This document shows positions 44,862-54,023 of a stretch of 64,000 nt of DNA, piece after piece (the first letter of the stretch is position 1; every line of letters starts with the position of its first letter). The DNA comes from Planctomycetota bacterium (GTDB lineage: Bacteria; Planctomycetota; UBA1135; GCA-002686595). The notes under the pieces are model-generated. The model had not been told where the DNA came from, ran no database searches, and saw nothing but the letters and a program-made list of their open reading frames with translations. The DNA lies in contig NYUD01000064.1 in NCBI GenBank assembly GCA_002683825.1, positions 90,973-154,972 on the forward strand. The letters run 5' to 3'. A program made the position numbers and the translations under genes.

Positions 44862-45764
44862 ATGAAGATCATCGTTTCTGGAGCGAGCGGACTGATCGGT
44901 GGTGCCCTTTGCCAGCATCTGGGGGAAAAGGGCCACGAAGTCCTGCGCCTGGTGCGGCGCGAGCCCGGCTCGGACGACGAGATCGAATGGCATCCGGATC
45001 AGGGGCGTGTGGACGCCGGGCGACTGGAGGGCCTTGATGGCGTCTGTCATCTCGCCGGAGAAAACATCGCTGCCGGTCGCTGGACGGCGGCCAGAAAAAG
45101 ACGCATCGAAGACAGTCGCATCGGCGGAACGAATCTCCTGGCACGGGCGCTGGCGACCGCCGAGCGGGGCCCGCGCGTCCTTGTTTCAGCGTCGGCCATC
45201 GGCTACTACGGAGATCGGGGCGAGGAGGTGCTCGAGGAGTCGTCGGCCCCGGGCCGCGGCTTCCTTCCGGACGTTTGCAGGGCATGGGAGAACGCGACCG
45301 ACGCCGCGCGTGATGCGGGCATCCGCGTTGTAACCCCCCGCGTAGGCGTCGTCCTTTCACCGGCGGGCGGAGCCCTCGCGCCCATGCTGTTGCCCTTCAA
45401 GCTGGGACTGGGCGGTCCGATAGGTGCCGGGCGGAACTGGATGAGCTGGATCTCACTCGACGACCTCGTCCGCGTGCTTGCGTTCGCTCTGGAAGAGGAG
45501 CGACTCGAGGGACCGGTCAACGCGGTCGCACCGGCTCCGGAGCGTTTCAAGGACTTCGCTCGAACCCTGGGCCGGGTCCTGGCGCGGCCGGCCTTCCTGG
45601 CGCTCCCTGCCTTTGCAGTGAAGCTCGCACTGGGCGAGATGGCAAAGGAGCTGCTTCTGGCCTCCGCCCGCGTTCGGCCGGCGCGGCTGGAGGGGTCCGG
45701 CTTCCGCTTCGAGCACGGGTCCCTAGAAAGCGCGCTGCGCCATGTGCTGAAACGCCCCGGCTAG
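44862..45764 (+). CDS. TIGR01777-family NAD(P)-binding epimerase-like protein
   Basis: 300 residues from ATG 44862; ATG 44832 would add ten. The Rossmann start IIVSGASGLIGGALCQHL, HLAGENIAAGRW, SASAIGYYG and the C-terminal GPVNAVAPAP are typical of the YfcH/SDR39U1 group of extended short-chain dehydrogenases. The family has no firmly known substrate, though it has been linked to cell division and heme or sugar metabolism in different species. The conserved Tyr (IGYYG) may be catalytic. Confidence 0.85.
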   Translation: MKIIVSGASGLIGGALCQHLGEKGHEVLRLVRREPGSDDEIEWHPDQGRVDAGRLEGLDGVCHLAGENIAAGRWTAARKRRIEDSRIGGTNLLARALATAERGPRVLVSASAIGYYGDRGEEVLEESSAPGRGFLPDVCRAWENATDAARDAGIRVVTPRVGVVLSPAGGALAPMLLPFKLGLGGPIGAGRNWMSWISLDDLVRVLAFALEEERLEGPVNAVAPAPERFKDFARTLGRVLARPAFLALPAFAVKLALGEMAKELLLASARVRPARLEGSGFRFEHGSLESALRHVLKRPG

Positions 45765-45841
45765 GTTCGAAATAGGTTGTCTTGCCCGGGCAAAGAGCGC
45801 TTTTCGGGGTGCCTTCGGAGCGGCTTTGGTATGCCTGGTTC

Positions 45842-47269
45842 ATGTACGTTGGCGCCCTCTCCCTTCTTCTCGCTCTTTCCTTGACCGCCGCCGCCGAAGA
45901 CGATGCTCCGGAGTGGGGCGGGTTCCGTGGAAACAACGGAACGGGCGTCGCCGCGAGCTCCATCCCCGACGCCCTCGATCCCGAGGGCAATCTGATGTGG
46001 CGCATCGAGGTACCCGCGGGTTATTCCTCGCCGACCATCGCGGGGGACCGCCTCTTCATCACGGGCGCGGAGGGAACGAGTCTGTTGACGATCTGCATGG
46101 ATCGATTCGATGGCACCGAGATCTGGCGTCAAGAAGTCGGCTTCGACGGGAAGCGACCCGGAGCCAACTCGCCCGCCGCCCCCTCACCGGCCACGGACGG
46201 CGTGGGCGTCTACTCCGTCTTCCACAGCTTTGGAATCGTCGCCTACGACCTCGAAGGCAACAAGCTGTGGGAAAACGAGACCGGCCCTTTCAACATCCCC
46301 CACGGCATGTCGACCTCCCCCGTGGTGCACGGCGAGATGGTCATGCTGCAGGTCGATCAAGACCGTTCCGCCTATCTCGTCGCCTACGATCGCAGGACGG
46401 GCAAAGAGCGCTGGAAGGTGGAACGCCCGGGGGTCACGCACAGTTATGCCACACCCACTGTCTACGCTCCCGAAGGCAAGCCCGCGCAGTTGATCGTATC
46501 GGGCTCCTTCCAGATCGCCTCCTACGCCGTCGAGACCGGCGAAAAATTGTGGTGGGTCGACGGTTCCGCCTGGCAAACCAAGTCGGTCCCCGTGATCCAC
46601 GGTGATCGCTGCTACATCAATGCCTTCATGCAGGCCCCATCCGCGATCGGCCTGCCGAAGTTCGCAGGCAGCTTCGAAGACATCCTGGCCGAGCGCGACG
46701 AAAACGGCGACGGCCTGATCAACAGGAATGAATGGGAACACGAGTTCCTGCAGATGGCCTGGTTCATCTTCGATCTCGATGACGACAACGCATTCGGTGC
46801 CGAGGACTGGGAGTACGCAGTCGCCTGCGGGCGCGCGACAGGGGGTCTCTTCGCCATCGACCTCGGCGGTGAGGGCGACGTCGGCACTTCGCACGTCGAC
46901 TGGAAGTTCACCGACCGCCGATCCTTGCCCGACATCCCCTCGCCCGTCTTCTGCAACGACACGATATTTCTCATTGCCGAGGGCGGAATCTTCACGTCGA
47001 TCGACCCTGAATCCGGCGAAGAGATCAAGCAAGGCCGGGTCGCCGAGCCCGAATCCTATTTTGCCTCACCGGTCTCGGCCGGCGGCCGGATCGTTTTGGC
47101 CAGCAAGTCCGGGCAACTCTCCGTGATCCGCGCGGACGCGGAGTGGGAGCTCCTGTCGACCCACCGGATCGACGAGGAGGTCTGGTCGACGCCCGCCATC
47201 GCCGGCGGCCAGGTCTTCATCCGCTCACAGCAAGCGCTCTACTGCTTCGAGGGCCGATCCGAGGACTGA
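45842..47269 (+). CDS. Secreted PQQ-like beta-propeller with EF-hand pair
   Basis: 475 residues from ATG 45842. A signal peptide ends near LSLTAAA. WGGFRGNNGTG and repeats such as YSSPTIAGDRLFITG, DRRTGKERWKVERPG, YAVETGEKLWWVDG and VWSTPAIAGGQVFI make a PQQ-dehydrogenase-like propeller. Two EF-hand calcium loops, DENGDGLINRNE (near residue 286) and DLDDDNAFGAED (near 311), are inserted between blades. Tryptophan-docking motifs are weak, and PQQ-binding residues were not identified, so this is more likely a scaffold than a dehydrogenase. A TTG at 45782 would give a longer but signal-poor start. Confidence 0.75.
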   Translation: MYVGALSLLLALSLTAAAEDDAPEWGGFRGNNGTGVAASSIPDALDPEGNLMWRIEVPAGYSSPTIAGDRLFITGAEGTSLLTICMDRFDGTEIWRQEVGFDGKRPGANSPAAPSPATDGVGVYSVFHSFGIVAYDLEGNKLWENETGPFNIPHGMSTSPVVHGEMVMLQVDQDRSAYLVAYDRRTGKERWKVERPGVTHSYATPTVYAPEGKPAQLIVSGSFQIASYAVETGEKLWWVDGSAWQTKSVPVIHGDRCYINAFMQAPSAIGLPKFAGSFEDILAERDENGDGLINRNEWEHEFLQMAWFIFDLDDDNAFGAEDWEYAVACGRATGGLFAIDLGGEGDVGTSHVDWKFTDRRSLPDIPSPVFCNDTIFLIAEGGIFTSIDPESGEEIKQGRVAEPESYFASPVSAGGRIVLASKSGQLSVIRADAEWELLSTHRIDEEVWSTPAIAGGQVFIRSQQALYCFEGRSED

Positions 47270-47393
47270 GCCTCCGCAAGGGGGACCGGCAAGCGCTACC
47301 CCTCCCCCCTGTCGAACGCACCCGCTCGACTCGTCGTCCTCCCCGGGGTGGAGGTGTCCGTTTCCGTGACGTCCCGGTACGCACCTGTCCAGC

Positions 47394-48056
47394 TCAATAC
47401 TCGAACGCCTGCCACCCGTGAAGGAGCGTCCTCGAGTTCGAATCGAAAGCGAAGTAGTTGCCTTCGGTTCTGTCCGGCTGATCCATGGCCTGATCGATGC
47501 GCACGCCTTTCAGGTGGCAGAGCAAGAGCGCGCCTACCGCTCCGTGGGAACACACGGCGACATCTCCCACGACCCTGCGTCGTAGGAGTTGATCGACCGC
47601 AGCGACGATTCTTCGTTGCGCATTGGAAGCGCTCTCCCAGCCGCGTATCTCTTCCTTGGGGTGTTTGAAGAAGAGATGGGCCGTCATCTCGAACTCATCC
47701 GGCGGTAGGTAGCCCGTGGCGGTGCGGTCATTCCCGCCCAGCTCCGAGCACCCCCGCACCGCCTTGCGCGAAAAGCCGGCGTTCTCGGCGAGGATCATGG
47801 CGCTCAAGCGCGCCTTCTTCTCCGTGCTGGAATAGACGGCGCCCAGGCGCGCCATCCAGGGTCGGCGAAACGAACGCATGCGCCGCTCGCCGCTTTCCGA
47901 AAGCCCCCACTCGGGCCCGGGAACCCGGGGATTGATCTCCACGTCGGGATGGGCGATGAAGTAAACGATCGATGGGCCCGCTGCAAACGGACTCGACGGA
48001 ACCACCCTTTCCACTTCCACACCCCCCAAGTTAGTCGAGGTTGCTCGAAACCGCAA
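47394..48056 (-). CDS. Histidine-phosphatase-fold protein with altered RHG motif
   Basis: 220 residues. The phosphoglycerate-mutase-like fold shows a beta strand then AHPDVEINP where RHG/E is usual, SSTEKKARLSAMILAE (the SxxxRAxxTA-like helix), and VAVCSHGAVGALLLCHL holding the second catalytic His. The first catalytic His is kept but its Arg partner is Ala. It may therefore have changed or reduced phosphatase activity. The first ~25 residues are unusual, and an internal GTG could be the real start. It converges on the PQQ-like gene. Confidence 0.7.
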   Translation of the reverse strand: MRFRATSTNLGGVEVERVVPSSPFAAGPSIVYFIAHPDVEINPRVPGPEWGLSESGERRMRSFRRPWMARLGAVYSSTEKKARLSAMILAENAGFSRKAVRGCSELGGNDRTATGYLPPDEFEMTAHLFFKHPKEEIRGWESASNAQRRIVAAVDQLLRRRVVGDVAVCSHGAVGALLLCHLKGVRIDQAMDQPDRTEGNYFAFDSNSRTLLHGWQAFEY

Positions 48057-48107
48057 AGGGGGTGAAGATCGTTCAGGGATCCGACGTTACGGCCGATCTT
48101 CACTCCG

Positions 48108-49250
48108 ATGTCTCCCCCTCACCGCAAGAAGAAGCTCCTGGCGGCCCTTTCCTCCGCGCTCCTCGCCTTCCTGTCCGTGGAAATCGGGCTTCGAATCGCG
48201 GGTTATGCACCGCTCGAGGCCGCCCTGGGCGGCAAGGGTCGGGTTCTACGCCCCTCACAGGACCCGCTCCTCGGTTATGAACTGACCCCCTCCACGGAGG
48301 GTGCGGGCTGGGGCACCCATGTCGAGATCAACTCCCACGGATTCCGCGACTCCGACTATTCAAAGGAGAAGGGCGAGCGCCGGCGCATCTGCGTCATCGG
48401 CGATTCCATCCCCTTCGGCAACCATCTCGAGCCGCAGGAGACCTACCCCGAGTTACTGGAAACCGAGCTGAGAGAGCGCGGCACCCGCGTACCCGTCGAC
48501 GTGCTCAACCTCGGCGTCGGCGGATACGACACGGTACAGGAGGTCGCGATGCTCGAGCGCACGGGGCTCGGCTTCGATCCCGACCTGGTCGTGCTCGGTT
48601 TCTGCGTGAACGACCTCGGTATCGTCTCGGTCACGATGGATCATTCGTGGGCGGAAGAGGATCGCGAGAACCCGCTGTATCTCTCCCGAATCGCGCAGGG
48701 GATGCGCGCTTTTCTGGGCGAACGCAAGCGCCGGCACGAAAGTTCCGATTGGAGTTCGGACGAATTCTATGGGAGAGCCTTCGCGGATCAGATCGCCGAC
48801 ATCGAGGGCGATCTCGAGCTGCGTGAGCTCATGGCTGCCCTGCGCGCGGACCTCCGCATTGCGAATCAGAACCCTCCCGACACCGCGCCCCTCGCACGCC
48901 GCATCCCTCCCCGCTGGTTCGCATCCGCCCCACGCGTCGGACGCTTTTGCTTCGCCCTGGATCAGCTCGCCGCGCTGTCCGAGGAACACGGCTTTGAAAG
49001 CGTGCTCTTGTTCATCCCCTACCTGGACGAGGAACCGGCCTTCCAGCACGCCGATCGCATCGTGCGCCACCTCGCCGAAGCGCGCGGCATCACGGTTCTG
49101 GCGGTCCGCGACGAATTCCGCGCGACGGGGCTGGAAGAACTCCGCATCGATCCAAAGGACCCGGTACACCCCGACGCGCGGGGCCACGCGATCCTCGCCC
49201 GACGCTTGCTCGAACACACGGACACGTTGGGTTGGTTTCAGCCGCAGTGA
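48108..49250 (+). CDS. SGNH/GDSL hydrolase, membrane-anchored
   Basis: 380 residues. A basic start and one hydrophobic helix (LLAALSSALLAFLSVEIGL) anchor or export the protein. The SGNH blocks are VIGDSIPFG (Ser), LNLGVGGYDT (Gly), GFCVNDLG (Asn) and DPVHPDARGH (catalytic Asp/His). Related proteins deacetylate or deacylate polysaccharides and lipids; here the substrate is not known. The stop codon lies inside the terminator stem shared with the convergent gene. Confidence 0.82.
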   Translation: MSPPHRKKKLLAALSSALLAFLSVEIGLRIAGYAPLEAALGGKGRVLRPSQDPLLGYELTPSTEGAGWGTHVEINSHGFRDSDYSKEKGERRRICVIGDSIPFGNHLEPQETYPELLETELRERGTRVPVDVLNLGVGGYDTVQEVAMLERTGLGFDPDLVVLGFCVNDLGIVSVTMDHSWAEEDRENPLYLSRIAQGMRAFLGERKRRHESSDWSSDEFYGRAFADQIADIEGDLELRELMAALRADLRIANQNPPDTAPLARRIPPRWFASAPRVGRFCFALDQLAALSEEHGFESVLLFIPYLDEEPAFQHADRIVRHLAEARGITVLAVRDEFRATGLEELRIDPKDPVHPDARGHAILARRLLEHTDTLGWFQPQ

Positions 49251-49295
49251 GCCGCGGGGTGGCGGGCACTGCGAGCCCCCCACCCCGCGGCTCAC
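49247..49295. terminator. Bidirectional terminator with 16-bp perfect stem containing both stop codons
   Basis: GTGAGCCGCGGGGTGG (49247-49262) pairs perfectly with CCACCCCGCGGCTCAC (49280-49295) around a 17-nt loop. The TGA of the SGNH gene (49248-49250) and the TGA of the convergent gene (49292-49294) both lie within the stem. Confidence 0.7.
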
Positions 49296-50920
49296 CGCGA
49301 CTCGATGAGGCAACGCAGCCGGGTCGTTCGCCCCTCGATCACCTCGACCTCTCGAACGATTCCCGTGCGCCGATCCGGGGATTGCGCCCGCAGGAGATAC
49401 GTCCCGGGCGTCACGCTCACCATGAGAAAGGAGCCGCGTGTACCGGTGCGGGTCTGCGCACGCTCGTAGCCACGTCCCAGCATGTTGGGCGGGGGCAACT
49501 CATCCCCGAAGAAGATGTCGAGGGGCAAGAGCTCCTGCTCACCGGGAACGAAGAGGGCCACGGTGGTGCCGGAGAGGGCGGGCCGACCTCGAACGTCGAC
49601 CACTTCGCCGGAGACCTCCCCACCCTGGGTCAGAGGAACCTCGAGAATGCGAAACTCGCCGGCCTCCAGGTCCAGGGGGAAGTAGCGCGTCGCGAAGCCC
49701 GGCGCCGAGACGAGCAGTGTGCAGTCCCCCGGGACGAGTCCGGACAGGTAACCGCGCGCCAGGGGGGACTGTGAGGCGGAATGCAGACGGACACTCGCGG
49801 GACGGGAGACGTTGCCGGAACCGAAGACCGAGCGCCAGGGATCGTCGAGAGGTGGAAACAACGAACGCTCGATCCGCAGGCGCACGTCGAAACGATCGAA
49901 CGGATCCTGCGTTTCCGCATCGAAAACGACCAGGCGCAAGGCGCAACTGCCCTTGAGATAGACGCGCGTCACGCCGTTGCCGGGCTGCAGGTCTTCGACG
50001 CGGATGTGCTCGAAACGGGGATCGTCGATTTCGAGGCGGTAGTAGCCCGGTTCCAGGCCCTCGAAGTCCAGGCCGCGATGGACCTTGTCGCTGACGAACG
50101 GGCGCCACCAGCCTCCCTCACCGTCGCGGAGCAGAACCCGCCCTAGATCGGGCCAGGCGGAACTCAGGGGACGCGTCGCGAGCTGGATGTGAATCCGCCT
50201 CCGGAGATCGGGCCCCTCGTATCTCAGCTGGATCGCCGTCACCTCGCCGGCCACCACCTTCGTATCCGGCATGTCGAACCACCCCGCGGCGTCGAAATGC
50301 AAGCGGACCCGGCACGGCCCTTCACCCAGCCCCTCAAGACGGAACTTGCCCCCGTCCCCCTGTGCTTCGTGGCGAACCTGGGGGGTGATGGCGCGCAGGG
50401 TCTTCGAGTTCTGCGGCACCGTCGGGCGCTGCGGGAGCACGAGAACCTGCCAGTGCGCCGTGATCGGTCGCCCCTCGCGATCGACAACTTCCCCCTCGAT
50501 CGCACCGGAACGCAGCAAGACCACCTCGCCCAGGTCGAAGGTCGCCCCCGCGCGGGCCGAAGACCAGCGCCAGGACTCGGATGCGTGCCCCGCGAGTCCG
50601 GCTTCCAGCTCGTAGCGCCAGCCCTCCTTCGGGACGAACTGCAAGCTCACCCGGCCGTCCTCCAGACTGCGGGTCTCCACCTCGAGGGCCCGCCCCCCGG
50701 GCACACCCGCGATGAAGCTCTTTGGAATGAGGCCCAGGCGCAGGAAAACCCCCGCCGCCGGCTCCCCCGAGGGCAGGAGAAACCGCCCCTCTACGACCGC
50801 GGTCACGGCTTCGGGGGTGTGCGCTTTCTCGCCAACCTGGGGGCTGGAAACACCCTGACGGGCCTCGATCGCAGCGAAGAGCACGACGAGGACCAGAAGC
50901 GTCTTGGAAAGGAACTGCAT
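49292..50920 (-). CDS. Secreted protein with carboxypeptidase regulatory-like domains
   Basis: 542 residues from ATG 50920. A signal peptide (LLVLVVLFAAIEARQG) is followed by a series of four to five beta-sandwich domains of the CarboxypepD_reg/Cna-B-like kind. Repeated patterns are AVVEGRFLLPSGEPAAGVFL, GAIEGEVVDREGRPITAHW and GEVSGEVVDVRGRPALSG, each with a closing GTYLLRAQSP-like strand. There is no catalytic motif, so a structural or adhesion role outside the cell is likely. The earlier ATG at 51181 adds ~87 unlikely residues. Confidence 0.75.
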   Translation of the reverse strand: MQFLSKTLLVLVVLFAAIEARQGVSSPQVGEKAHTPEAVTAVVEGRFLLPSGEPAAGVFLRLGLIPKSFIAGVPGGRALEVETRSLEDGRVSLQFVPKEGWRYELEAGLAGHASESWRWSSARAGATFDLGEVVLLRSGAIEGEVVDREGRPITAHWQVLVLPQRPTVPQNSKTLRAITPQVRHEAQGDGGKFRLEGLGEGPCRVRLHFDAAGWFDMPDTKVVAGEVTAIQLRYEGPDLRRRIHIQLATRPLSSAWPDLGRVLLRDGEGGWWRPFVSDKVHRGLDFEGLEPGYYRLEIDDPRFEHIRVEDLQPGNGVTRVYLKGSCALRLVVFDAETQDPFDRFDVRLRIERSLFPPLDDPWRSVFGSGNVSRPASVRLHSASQSPLARGYLSGLVPGDCTLLVSAPGFATRYFPLDLEAGEFRILEVPLTQGGEVSGEVVDVRGRPALSGTTVALFVPGEQELLPLDIFFGDELPPPNMLGRGYERAQTRTGTRGSFLMVSVTPGTYLLRAQSPDRRTGIVREVEVIEGRTTRLRCLIESR

Positions 50921-51192
50921 GGTGGGCTTCGGGAAAATCTCGCGGATTCGCCCAGGATAACCGCACCCCTCGTTACGCGCCGAGGGCGAGGCGAAACTCC
51001 AGGATCGCATTCGAACCGCGGTGAGGCCCCACTGAAGGGCGCGACGAAAAAGAAAGCGCCCCGTGCGGTCTCGAGGGCCGGTGGAGCCCGTCGGAAGCTC
51101 CGCGGAAGGGGTCGACGCCGCCCCGGCCCGGTTCGTTCCCCCCCGGCCCGGTCGCGGAGGGGGGCCGGGGGAAGGCCTCAAGACCTCGGGCG

Positions 51193-53175
51193 ATGGGTTC
51201 GGTAGGCTCGTGGCGCATGCAGGGCGAATCGAGGCATCCGGAGCGCAGCCCGCTTTTCGAGGGACTCTTCGCGGGCTGCGGACTGGCGATCCTGGACGGA
51301 CTCGCGAGCGGGCCGTGGCGCACGCCCATCGCGCTCACCGCGGCCTCGCTGGGCTTCTTCGCACTCGCGGGGTTATGCGCCGGGGGAGTCGCAAGAGCCC
51401 TGCGCAGAAACGGGCTCGCGCTGGGGTTGATCGTGTCGCTGGGCGTGGTGCTCAACGGGCTCTCGCTGGGCTCCAAGGACCTGTCCCTTTCAAAGCCGGC
51501 GCTGCTCGGAGTCGCCGTGGTCCTCTGCGCGACCGCACTTGCCATCCTCCGGTTCGCGACGATTCTCGGCCAGAGATCCCACGGCCTCTACTCCTTTGGC
51601 CTCCTGGCCATGGCCCTCGTACCCGGGGGAACGCTCCTCTGGAACGTGCTCGCGCCGGACCTTCCTTCGCTGATCGTCATCTCGCTCCTGCCCGTGTCCG
51701 TTCTGTGGTTCGCAACGCTGAAAGAGAGGAAGGGCCACGGCATCGGGTTGCTGGCAGCCCTCGCGTGCGCCGCCCTGGCCCTGCCGGTTGCGCTGGAAGG
51801 AGGCCCCCATGCACGCGAGGCGCCGTCCGCGCCCCGGGGCCCCGGAGCCGCAGCGGACGCCCCCAACGTTCTCCTGATCGTGATCGACACGCTGCGCGCC
51901 GACCGGGTCACGGCCGAGGGAGCGGGAGCCTTCGGCGCCCTGGCGCGCGAGGGCGTCTTCTTCGAGCAGGCGGTCAGCCCGGCTCCCTGGACCCTGCCGG
52001 CGATGGGCTCGCTCATGACGGGACTCTATCCCTCCCAGCACGGGGCGGTCTCCGCGCGCAACCCGCTCCCGGCGGAGGTCACGACCCTGGCCGAACGCCT
52101 GCTCGAGGCCGGCTACTCGACGAGCGCCTTCACGGGCGGAGCCTTCGTCGGGACGACGCACCGGCTGGATCAAGGCTTCGAGCACTTCGACCCCGACGTC
52201 GAGCGGGCCTTTCCCGCATTTCGAACCCACGTGCCGCTCCTGTGGCGCCTGGCCAAGAACCGTTTCCTGCCCCTCTTTCCGCTCGTGCGCCTGGTCGAGG
52301 AGTACCGCGGTCTTGGAGGAGCCCTGGAAGCGTTGCGGGCCTGGAGCCCCGCCCCGGATCGCCCCTTCTTCCTGTTCGTGCACACCTACCAGGTTCACGA
52401 CTACTACCTCTTCGACCCGCGCACCGACGACGCGGTGCGGAAACGACGGGAGGCGCCGCCGCGCTTCGCCAGACGCTTCTCGGTCCATCCCGAGGAGCTA
52501 CGCCACGCCAGCCCCGACGAGCTCGACTGGTTCCGCGAGATCTACGACGAGCGCCTGGCGGACGTGGAGCGGACACTGGGTGAGTTGTTGGCCTACGTGG
52601 GCGGGCTTTGCGACGAACGCGACCTGATCGTGGTCCTCACTTCGGATCACGGTGAGGGGTTCGATGCCGCCCACGCCCGCGTTCATCACGGAGGTCGCCT
52701 GCACGACGATCTGCTACGCGTCCCCTGGATCCTGCGGGCTCCCGGTTTGCCCGCCGGGCTGCGCGTCCCGGATCAGGTCCGGACGCTGGATCTCACGCCC
52801 ACGCTCCTGGACCTGCTCGGCCTCGAACCGCTGGAAGGAATCGCCGGCCGATCGCTCCTCCAGGCGCTCGAGGGGCGCGCGAGTTTTCCTCCGACGGCCT
52901 TCGCCGAGGAGTCCGGCCACGGCACGGAACTCTTCGCCTTGCGCCAGGCGCACTGGAAGTGGATCCGCAAGCCCGGGGCCGACGAGGTCTACGACCCGAG
53001 CGTCGATGCGCTCGAGGGCCGCCCCCTGGAACGGGGGCCCGTCGAGCTGGAGGCGCTCTTGAAGGGCTTTCGCGAGAGCTACCCTCCCCGCCCGCGCGAG
53101 GAGACGCTCTTCGACGCCGTCACCGAGAAGCACCTGCGGGATCTGGGCTACACGGGTGGAGAGGATTCGCCCTGA
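51193..53175 (+). CDS. Sulfatase-fold enzyme with N-terminal membrane domain, Thr nucleophile
   Basis: 660 residues; ATG 51217 is a second candidate start. Residues ~15-190 form four to six membrane helices. The alkaline-phosphatase fold starts at NVLLIVIDTLRADRV, followed by APWTLPAMGSLMTGLYPSQHG with Thr267 in the nucleophile position, VHTYQVHDYY, LTSDHGEGFDAAH, and HHGGRLHDDLLRVP. The layout resembles membrane-bound sulfatase-family transferases such as LtaS, which place the catalytic domain outside. It ends HLRDLGYTG, like the other two. It overlaps the end of the convergent transporter gene by 28 nt. Confidence 0.8.
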   Translation: MGSVGSWRMQGESRHPERSPLFEGLFAGCGLAILDGLASGPWRTPIALTAASLGFFALAGLCAGGVARALRRNGLALGLIVSLGVVLNGLSLGSKDLSLSKPALLGVAVVLCATALAILRFATILGQRSHGLYSFGLLAMALVPGGTLLWNVLAPDLPSLIVISLLPVSVLWFATLKERKGHGIGLLAALACAALALPVALEGGPHAREAPSAPRGPGAAADAPNVLLIVIDTLRADRVTAEGAGAFGALAREGVFFEQAVSPAPWTLPAMGSLMTGLYPSQHGAVSARNPLPAEVTTLAERLLEAGYSTSAFTGGAFVGTTHRLDQGFEHFDPDVERAFPAFRTHVPLLWRLAKNRFLPLFPLVRLVEEYRGLGGALEALRAWSPAPDRPFFLFVHTYQVHDYYLFDPRTDDAVRKRREAPPRFARRFSVHPEELRHASPDELDWFREIYDERLADVERTLGELLAYVGGLCDERDLIVVLTSDHGEGFDAAHARVHHGGRLHDDLLRVPWILRAPGLPAGLRVPDQVRTLDLTPTLLDLLGLEPLEGIAGRSLLQALEGRASFPPTAFAEESGHGTELFALRQAHWKWIRKPGADEVYDPSVDALEGRPLERGPVELEALLKGFRESYPPRPREETLFDAVTEKHLRDLGYTGGEDSP

Positions 53176-54023
53176 TCGCCTCGCTCCTGGACCCAGGCGA
53201 ACCACAGGCCCGTCAGGATCAAGAGGGCTCCCGCGAAGAGGGTCCAGACGCCGAAGCGCTCGCCGTGGAAGACGAAGGTCCAGATCGGATTGAAGGCCAC
53301 CTCGAGGAAGAAGAGCAAGGCGGCCTGAAGCGCGGGCACGTGGCGCAGACCGCGGGTGGCACAGAGGTAGGCGAGGGCGATCTGAAAGACTCCCAGCCAC
53401 AGAACCACGGCCAGATCGGTCTCCGAAAGGGCGGGCAGGGGCCAGGCGAAGGGCAGGGCGGCGAGGAAGGCGAACAGGTTGCCGAGGGCGATCGCGGCCA
53501 GGGCCTCGTGCCCCCCTCGACCGAGGGCCCGTAGCCCGCACAGGGTCACGCCCCAGGCGAAGCCGGTCCCGAGGGCGAGGTAGTTTCCGAGGATCGGATC
53601 GGGCGCGCTCTCCTGGGGCCGGTCGGGGGCCAGAAGGAACACCGCCAGCGCCCCGCAGAGGATCAGCAGGAAGCGCAGCTCGCGCACCCTCCAGCGCTCC
53701 CCCAGGAGAAGGGGGGCGAGAAAGAGCAGATACAGGGGTGCGGTGCCCTGCAGGAATCCCACGCTGGCGGCGGTCGTCAGGCGCGTCGCAGCGACGTACA
53801 GGATCATCGTCGCCGCATAGGCCAGGGCGGTCCAGACGGTGGTCGCGGAGGGGCGCCTGCGGGCGGCGGGAACGCACGCGAACAAGACCAGTGCCGCCAC
53901 GAGCGAACGCAGGCTCGCCAGGGCCGGGAAAGAGAGGTCGCTCGCCTTGATCGCGGCGCCGCCCGTCGAGAAGAGCAGGGCGGCCGCGGCGATCAGAAGC
54001 CGGGCTCGACGGGCGGGGATCAT
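53148..54023 (-). CDS. EamA/DMT-family transporter
   Basis: 291 residues with ten predicted membrane helices in two repeats of five, as in EamA (DUF6) drug/metabolite transporters. Motifs include SFPALASLRSLVAAL, ATRLTTAASVGFLQGTAPLY in the first half, and ALLFFLEVAFNPIWTFVFHGERF in the second. Such proteins carry amino acids, nucleotide sugars or other small solutes; the substrate is not predictable. The end overlaps the convergent sulfatase-like gene by 28 nt, so both cannot have long 3' extensions. Confidence 0.85.
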   Translation of the reverse strand: MIPARRARLLIAAAALLFSTGGAAIKASDLSFPALASLRSLVAALVLFACVPAARRRPSATTVWTALAYAATMILYVAATRLTTAASVGFLQGTAPLYLLFLAPLLLGERWRVRELRFLLILCGALAVFLLAPDRPQESAPDPILGNYLALGTGFAWGVTLCGLRALGRGGHEALAAIALGNLFAFLAALPFAWPLPALSETDLAVVLWLGVFQIALAYLCATRGLRHVPALQAALLFFLEVAFNPIWTFVFHGERFGVWTLFAGALLILTGLWFAWVQERGDQGESSPPV

